64,000 nt of DNA from Pseudoxanthomonas sp. GM95 (GTDB lineage: Bacteria > Pseudomonadota > Gammaproteobacteria > Xanthomonadales > Xanthomonadaceae): positions 124,001 through 188,000 of the forward strand of contig NZ_FOAX01000002.1 of assembly GCF_900109775.1 (NCBI RefSeq), in the 5' to 3' direction. The position numbers were made by a program, and so were the translations under genes. How positions within the stretch are numbered: the stretch's first letter is position 1; the number at the start of each line of letters is the position of its first letter. Under the pieces are notes generated by a model. It was not told the DNA's origin, did no database searches, and was given only the letters and a program-made list of their open reading frames with translations. This document shows, in pieces, positions 59,334 through 64,000 of this stretch.

Positions 59334-60239
59334 ATGTCGTCGCCCACGCCAGCCCCGGCCACCGCCCCGCAGACCGGCCTGGCGGTCCTGATCGCGCTGC
59401 TGCTGGTGTACGTGGTGTGGGGCTCGACCTACCTGGGCATCCGCATCGCGCTGGACCACGGCATGCCTCCGCTGCTGGTGACCTCGGGCCTGCGCTTCGT
59501 CGTGGCCGGCTCGGTGATGTTCGGCTTCCTGCGCCTGCGTGGCGTGGCCGCGCCGACGCGCAAGCAGTGGCCAACGATCATGGTGATGGCCGCGCTGCTG
59601 CTGGGCATGGGCAATGGCCTGGTGGTGCTGGCCGAAACCACGGTCTCCTCCGGCCTGGCCGCGGTGGCGGTGGCCTCGATGCCGGTGTGGATGGGCCTGT
59701 TCGGGATGCTGCGCGGGCAGCGTGCCACGCGCGGCGAGTGGATCGGGATCGTGCTGGGCTTCATCGGCGTGGTCTGGCTCAACGCGGGCGGCACCTTGAC
59801 CGGCAGCCCCCTGGGCCTGGTCTGCCTGCTGGTGGCGCCGATTGCCTGGGCGTTCGGCTCGGTGTGGTCGCGCGGGCGCGACCTGCCGTCGCCGTTCATG
59901 GCCGCTGCCTCGCAGATGCTGTGCGGCGGCGTGCTGATCATGCTGGCCGGCGCGCTGCGCGGCGAACGCATCAGCGCCTGGCCGCCGCTGGAAGGCGTGC
60001 TGGCGGTGAGCTACCTGGCGGTGTTCGGCTCGGTCATCGCGTTCACCGCCTACGTGTGGCTGCTGCACAACGTGCGCCCGGCGCTGGCCGGCAGCTACGC
60101 CTACGTCAATCCGGTGATCGCCGTGGCGCTGGGTGCATGGCTGGCGCATGAGCGCTTCACCGCGCACGACCTGGGCGCGATGGCGGTGATCCTGTCCGGC
60201 GTGGTGGTGATCAACCTGGCGCGGGTGCGGGCGAAATGA
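59334..60239 (+). CDS. EamA-family transporter (YedA-like)
   Basis: 301-aa, ten-helix DMT exporter made of two EamA repeats. The start is ATG 59334 (MSSPTPAPATAPQ); the frame to 59289 adds an unlikely tail. YVVWGSTYLGIRIALDHG in helix 1 and NPVIAVALGAWLAHERFT in helix 9 are typical of YedA-type members. The substrate is unknown, probably an amino acid or metabolite. Its stop overlaps rarD (ATGA), so two EamA proteins are coupled. Confidence 0.92.
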   Translation: MSSPTPAPATAPQTGLAVLIALLLVYVVWGSTYLGIRIALDHGMPPLLVTSGLRFVVAGSVMFGFLRLRGVAAPTRKQWPTIMVMAALLLGMGNGLVVLAETTVSSGLAAVAVASMPVWMGLFGMLRGQRATRGEWIGIVLGFIGVVWLNAGGTLTGSPLGLVCLLVAPIAWAFGSVWSRGRDLPSPFMAAASQMLCGGVLIMLAGALRGERISAWPPLEGVLAVSYLAVFGSVIAFTAYVWLLHNVRPALAGSYAYVNPVIAVALGAWLAHERFTAHDLGAMAVILSGVVVINLARVRAK

Positions 60240-61135
60240 ACCTGGCAGCGCCCGTGCTGGACCGCCGTGGCGTGGCCGCGACGGTCGGCGCGTTCGTCAT
60301 CTGGGGCCTGTTTCCGCTGTACTGGCGGTTGCTGCACCACGTGCCGGCACTGCAGATCATCGCCCACCGCGTGGTCTGGAGCGCGGTGCTGGTGGTGGGT
60401 TGGCTGCTGCTGCGGACCGGCTTCGGCTGGCTGCGCGCGATCGCCGCGCAGCCGCGCGCGCTGGCCACGCTGGCCATCACCTGCGTGCTGATCAGCTTCA
60501 ACTGGGGCCTGTACATCTGGTCGGTCAACAACGGCCACGTGGTCGAGGCTAGCCTGGGCTACTTCATCAATCCGCTGGTCAACGTGCTGCTGGGCGTGGT
60601 CGTGCTGCGCGAACGGTTGACGCGGCTGCAGTGGCTGGCCGTGGCCACCGCCGCAGCGGGCGTCGCGTGGCTGACCTGGCAGGCCGGGCACGCGCCGTGG
60701 ATCGCGATCGGGCTGGCGATTTCCTTCGGCGCTTACGGCCTGCTGCGCAAGCTGGTGCAGGTCGACGCGGTGGCCGGGCTGGGGCTGGAAAGCCTGTACC
60801 TGTTCCTGCCTGCGCTGGCGCTGGTGGCCTGGGGCGAAACCGGGCACGGCGGACAGTTCGCCAGCGGCTGGGGCCTGGGCACCGACCTGCTGCTGATCCT
60901 GGCCGGCGCGGTCACCGCGATCCCGCTGGTGGGCTTTGCCTATGGCGTGCGCCGCGTGCCGCTGTCACTGGTCGGCCTGCTGCAGTACATCTCGCCGACG
61001 CTGCAGCTGCTGTTGGGCGTGCTGGTGTTCGGCGAGGTGTTCGACCAGGCGCGGCTGGTCGGCTTTGCCCTGATCTGGGCCGCCCTTGCGGTGTTCGTGG
61101 GCGACATGTTGTTGCGCGCCCGTGTGCGCGGCTGA
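60236..61135 (+). CDS. rarD: EamA-family transporter RarD
   Basis: 299 aa, ten hydrophobic helices. The RarD signature is FVIWGLFPLYWRLLHHVPALQIIAHRVVWS near the N-terminus, followed by SFNWGLYIWSVNNGHVVEASLGYFINPL. In E. coli the protein was named for chloramphenicol-sensitivity effects; its transport substrate is not established. Translationally coupled to the previous gene. Confidence 0.94.
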   Translation: MNLAAPVLDRRGVAATVGAFVIWGLFPLYWRLLHHVPALQIIAHRVVWSAVLVVGWLLLRTGFGWLRAIAAQPRALATLAITCVLISFNWGLYIWSVNNGHVVEASLGYFINPLVNVLLGVVVLRERLTRLQWLAVATAAAGVAWLTWQAGHAPWIAIGLAISFGAYGLLRKLVQVDAVAGLGLESLYLFLPALALVAWGETGHGGQFASGWGLGTDLLLILAGAVTAIPLVGFAYGVRRVPLSLVGLLQYISPTLQLLLGVLVFGEVFDQARLVGFALIWAALAVFVGDMLLRARVRG

Positions 61136-61181
61136 CCGCAACATCACGGTGTTCTGAAGCAGCGCTAGGCATCATCAGACG

Positions 61182-62180
61182 ATGAAAGACGATGTCGCTC
61201 TCACGCTGCAACTGGCCGATGCGCACCGCGCGGTGCTCGATGCGAGCGCGCTGGCCGACCATCCGCACGCGGCACTGGCGCTGGTGGTCGAGACCGAAGG
61301 CTCCACCTATGTCCGCAGTGGCGCGATGGCGCTGTTCGACGGACGCGGCGGGCAGGTCGGCTGGCTCAGTGGCGGTTGCCTGGAGCCGGAGATCGAAGCC
61401 CGCGCGCTGGCCGCTGCGCAAGCCGGTCGACTGGACTGGATGGACGTGGATACGCGCGATGACGAGGACTTGCTCTCGGGTTCGGCGGTGGGCTGTCGCG
61501 GCCATCTGCAGCTGGCGCTGCTGCCGTTGGCCGCGCTGCCGGGCTGGGGCGAGGCGGTGCTGGCCTGGCGGGCCGGCGGCGACGTGCACCTGACCTTGCA
61601 GCCAAGCGATGCCGCACGCGTGGTGCTGGGTTTCGGCGCGCAGCGCTGGGAACTCGACTGCGCGCCGGTGCCGGCGTCGCTCCAGTGCGGCGTGGCGCTG
61701 CTGTTCAAAGCGCCGCCGCAGGTGCTGCTGTTCGGCGCGGGGCCGGAATCGCCGCACCTGCTACCGCTGCTGCGCGATGCTGGCTGGGTGACCACGCTGG
61801 TCGAGCGACGTCCGCGCTGGTCGCCTTCCGCCGAACGGCCGCTGCCGGTCGATGCCTGGCAGCCGCTGACGCCCGCCGCGGCAACGCAGTTGCCCGCGCT
61901 GGTGGGCGCGGATGCGGCGCTGGTGATGAACCACAATTTCGAACTCGACCGCGAGACGCTCGAAGCGCTGGCCGCGACCGACATTCCCTTCATCGGCCTG
62001 CTTGGGCCGCAGCGGCGGCGCGAGGATCTGTTCCGCCTGCTGCCGCCGTCGGCGACCGATGCGCTGGGCAAGCGGCTGCGTTCGCCGGTTGGACTCGATT
62101 TGGGCGGGCGCGGCGCGCATGCCATCGCCCTGAGCATCGCCGCGCAGCTGCAGGCCTGGCACCACGGGCGCGCCGCGTGA
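61182..62180 (+). CDS. XdhC/CoxI-family protein
   Basis: 332 aa. An N-terminal XdhC_CoxI domain (ALALVVETEGSTYVRSGAMAL, then GWLSGGCLEPEIEARA with its conserved Gly-Gly-Cys) is joined by a short linker to a Rossmann-type C-terminal domain (VLLFGAGPESPHLLPLL). XdhC binds and sulfurates the molybdenum cofactor before insertion into xanthine dehydrogenase or aldehyde oxidoreductase. No molybdoenzyme is in the window. The next gene, a MobA/MocA-like nucleotidyltransferase, is coupled by GTGA. Confidence 0.92.
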   Translation: MKDDVALTLQLADAHRAVLDASALADHPHAALALVVETEGSTYVRSGAMALFDGRGGQVGWLSGGCLEPEIEARALAAAQAGRLDWMDVDTRDDEDLLSGSAVGCRGHLQLALLPLAALPGWGEAVLAWRAGGDVHLTLQPSDAARVVLGFGAQRWELDCAPVPASLQCGVALLFKAPPQVLLFGAGPESPHLLPLLRDAGWVTTLVERRPRWSPSAERPLPVDAWQPLTPAAATQLPALVGADAALVMNHNFELDRETLEALAATDIPFIGLLGPQRRREDLFRLLPPSATDALGKRLRSPVGLDLGGRGAHAIALSIAAQLQAWHHGRAA

Positions 62181-62791
62181 CCGAGCACGTGGCGGTGGTG
62201 CTGGCCGCCGGCGGCAGTCGCCGGCTGGGCGGCAAACCCAAGCAGCTGATCCAGCGCGACGGCGAGCCGCTCGTGCACCGCGCGCTGCGCCTGGCGCGTG
62301 CGACGTCGCCGCGTCGCCTGGTGCTGGTGGTCGGCGCGCGTGCGACCCAGATCGCCGCGTCCGCGCGCGCGCCGGACGTGCAGGTGGTGCGCAACGGTGA
62401 CTGGCGCGAAGGCCTGGCCTCCAGCGTGCGCGCCGCGCGCGATGCGCTGGCGCAGGACGCGGCCGGGGCGACGCAGTGCCTGCTGCTGGCCTGTGACCAG
62501 CCCGCGCTGGAAGTGCCGCATCTGCAGGCCTTGTTGAACGCAGCCGCGCAGGCGCCGTCAGGCTGCGCCGGCACCGTGCATGGCGCGCGGATCGGGATTC
62601 CCGCCGTGGTCACGCTGGCGCGCCTGCTGCAGGCCCAGCCGCAGGGCGATGCCGGCCTGCGCGAAGTGCTCAACGCGCTGCCGCCGGATCAGGTCGGCCA
62701 GCTGCACGCGCCGGATCTGCTGCTGGATCTGGATACGCCGCCGGACCTGCTGGAGGCGGCGCGACGCGGCTGGATCGACGCGCAGATCTAA
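62177..62791 (+). CDS. MobA/MocA-like molybdenum cofactor nucleotidyltransferase
   Basis: 204 aa from GTG 62177, overlapping the XdhC stop. The N-terminal nucleotide-binding motif VVLAAGGSRRLGGKPKQLI and the LLLACDQPALEVPHL motif with its metal-binding Asp are typical of the family. Association with XdhC favours MocA (CTP-dependent formation of MCD for xanthine dehydrogenase-type enzymes) over MobA (GTP). It ends 10 nt before a convergent gene. Confidence 0.88.
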   Translation: MTEHVAVVLAAGGSRRLGGKPKQLIQRDGEPLVHRALRLARATSPRRLVLVVGARATQIAASARAPDVQVVRNGDWREGLASSVRAARDALAQDAAGATQCLLLACDQPALEVPHLQALLNAAAQAPSGCAGTVHGARIGIPAVVTLARLLQAQPQGDAGLREVLNALPPDQVGQLHAPDLLLDLDTPPDLLEAARRGWIDAQI

Positions 62792-62801
62792 CGCTGCGGT
62801 T

Positions 62802-63914
62802 TCAGTGCGCGCTGGCCACCAGCGCGGCGGGCGCGACCGGCATCAGCGGCTGCGGGGTCGGGCAGCGCGTGCCGGTATTCGCCGTCTCGCGGAACCAGTC
62901 ATCGACGGTCGGCGCCAGCCGGTCCAGCCGCATCGGCAGGCTCAGGTGGGTCTCGCCCGGCACTTCCAGATAGGCATCGCGCGGCGCAGCGGCGGCGAGC
63001 ATGCGACCGTGCGCGACCGGGATGTGGTGGTCGTTGCGGCCATGCACGATCAGCACGCAGGCCGGCGTGTCGCGTAGCGCACCGGCCACGTCTACATCGT
63101 CCAGGTTGAGCTTGAGCTGCGCGTCGGCCGCGGCGATCACCGCATCCAGGTTCTGGCGGCCGTAGGTGGCCTGCGCGATCAGCGTGGTGGCCGCGGTCTT
63201 CCAGGTATCGGGACGGCTGGCGAGCATGTGCGGGACCATGTCGCGGATGCCGCGCCCGGCATTGGCGAAGGACTCCATCGCCACCACGCCAGTGACCTGA
63301 TCGCCCAGGTCATGCGCGGCGAAGATCGCCGTGGCTGCGCCATAGGACACGCCGAACAGATACAGCGGCCCGGCGATCTCGCCACGCGCGCGCAGTTCGC
63401 CGACCACGCGCGCGACGTCCTCGCCTTCGCGGGTGCCGTAGCCGGCCGGGCCGGTGCCCGAGCGGCCGTGGTTGCGCAGGTCCAGGCTGATCGTGCGATA
63501 GCCGGCCTGGGCCAGTTGCAGCGCCCACGGCATCAGCGAGTCGCCATCCATCATCCAGCCGTGCAACAGCACGACCGTGCCACGCGGCGCCGGTGCGGCG
63601 GTCGGCTTGGCGAAGCCCACGTCGAAGGCGACCTGCTGCATCGCCGTGCCATCCGGATTGCCGGTGTAGCGATAGTCGAGCTGGTAGTTGCCCGGGTCCA
63701 GTGCGCGCCAGAAGATCGGCACGCCGCCTTCGCCGGCCAGCTTGCCGCTGCGCGTGGGCAGGCGCGCCATCAGCGTTTCCACGTGCGCGCTGTCCAGCAA
63801 CGGCGATACGCCACCGGGCGCGACGATGCGGGTGCTGAGCGAGGTCGAAGTGGGCGGGATGCAGGCGGCCAGCCAGATGCAGCAGGCGACCACCAGCAGG
63901 AGCAAGCGGGACAT
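62802..63914 (-). CDS. Alpha/beta hydrolase lipoprotein
   Basis: 370 aa. The signal peptide ends in the lipobox IWLAAC (Cys18). The hydrolase fold follows: the oxyanion strand VVLLHGWMMDGD, nucleophile elbow GVSYGAA with Ser, acid Asp in VHGRNDHHIP and His in GETHLS. A region of about 90 residues precedes the fold. The substrate is unknown: esterase, lipase or peptidase are possible. Located on the outer or inner membrane surface by the lipid anchor. Confidence 0.9.
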   Translation of the reverse strand: MSRLLLLVVACCIWLAACIPPTSTSLSTRIVAPGGVSPLLDSAHVETLMARLPTRSGKLAGEGGVPIFWRALDPGNYQLDYRYTGNPDGTAMQQVAFDVGFAKPTAAPAPRGTVVLLHGWMMDGDSLMPWALQLAQAGYRTISLDLRNHGRSGTGPAGYGTREGEDVARVVGELRARGEIAGPLYLFGVSYGAATAIFAAHDLGDQVTGVVAMESFANAGRGIRDMVPHMLASRPDTWKTAATTLIAQATYGRQNLDAVIAAADAQLKLNLDDVDVAGALRDTPACVLIVHGRNDHHIPVAHGRMLAAAAPRDAYLEVPGETHLSLPMRLDRLAPTVDDWFRETANTGTRCPTPQPLMPVAPAALVASAH

Positions 63915-64000
63915 GGGCGTGGGGTGACAACAAGCGGCCGCGCAGCCTAGCGCCGGCGTTCGCCGCCGCGCTATCGCATTGGCGTGACATTCCCATGACA

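Overview
The window is a GC-rich, densely coded chromosomal segment of a gammaproteobacterium. It reads as a member of the Xanthomonadaceae (Pseudoxanthomonas, Lysobacter, Luteimonas, Stenotrophomonas or a relative). The basis is the gene content and order: dsbD-tlpA-accB-accC, then prmA, a DUF3426 zinc-ribbon gene, fis, purH and purD, plus erpA-nudC-ampE, groESL with CIRCE, and the protein sequences themselves. No phage, insertion sequence, CRISPR array or rRNA operon is visible. One tRNA (elongator Met) is present. The genus is not resolved.

Layout. 1-2.3 kb: the end of a cytochrome bd oxidase operon (cydA partial, cydB, cydX). 2.4-5.2 kb: a ParD-like protein overlapping a type I methionine aminopeptidase, tRNA-Met, rppH, bfd and a bacterioferritin whose ferroxidase ligands are largely lost. 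5.2-9.5 kb (minus): a degenerate FimX-type REC-GGDEF-EAL protein coupled to a hybrid histidine kinase. 9.6-14.7 kb: a DUF4126 protein, two paralogous membrane coiled-coil proteins flanking a bactofilin, erpA, nudC, ampE. 14.8-22.6 kb (minus): DUF2752 with two CD225/dispanin proteins, an LplT-PlsC fusion, an MFS exporter, an SDR and a YccS-like FUSC protein.

22.8-30.8 kb (minus) is the most unusual block. It holds a TonB-dependent receptor, a PQQ dehydrogenase with the WDYDG lanthanide signature (XoxF-like), a XoxJ-like periplasmic binding lipoprotein fused to about six ankyrin repeats, a c-type cytochrome lipoprotein and a YVTN beta-propeller lipoprotein. Together these suggest a periplasmic alcohol-oxidation module, perhaps with its own metal-uptake receptor.

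31-48.6 kb carries purD, purH, fis, prmA, accCB, tlpA and dsbD in a familiar order. It is interrupted by a membrane-bound FAD dehydrogenase operon of the gluconate 2-dehydrogenase type (subunit 3, GMC flavoprotein, triheme cytochrome c), two secreted or membrane unknowns, and a CDP-alcohol phosphotransferase pair. aroQ, which I expected between tlpA and accB, is not there. An inverted REP pair separates purH from purD.

48.7-64 kb: an Xre regulator; groESL with a sigma32-like promoter and CIRCE; an aroG DAHP synthase gene preceded by an unannotated leader peptide (Tyr-Tyr-Phe-Trp-Phe) and terminator, which looks like aromatic amino acid attenuation; an AsmA-like protein; lipA; prc; two EamA-family transporters; an XdhC-MocA pair; and an alpha/beta hydrolase lipoprotein.
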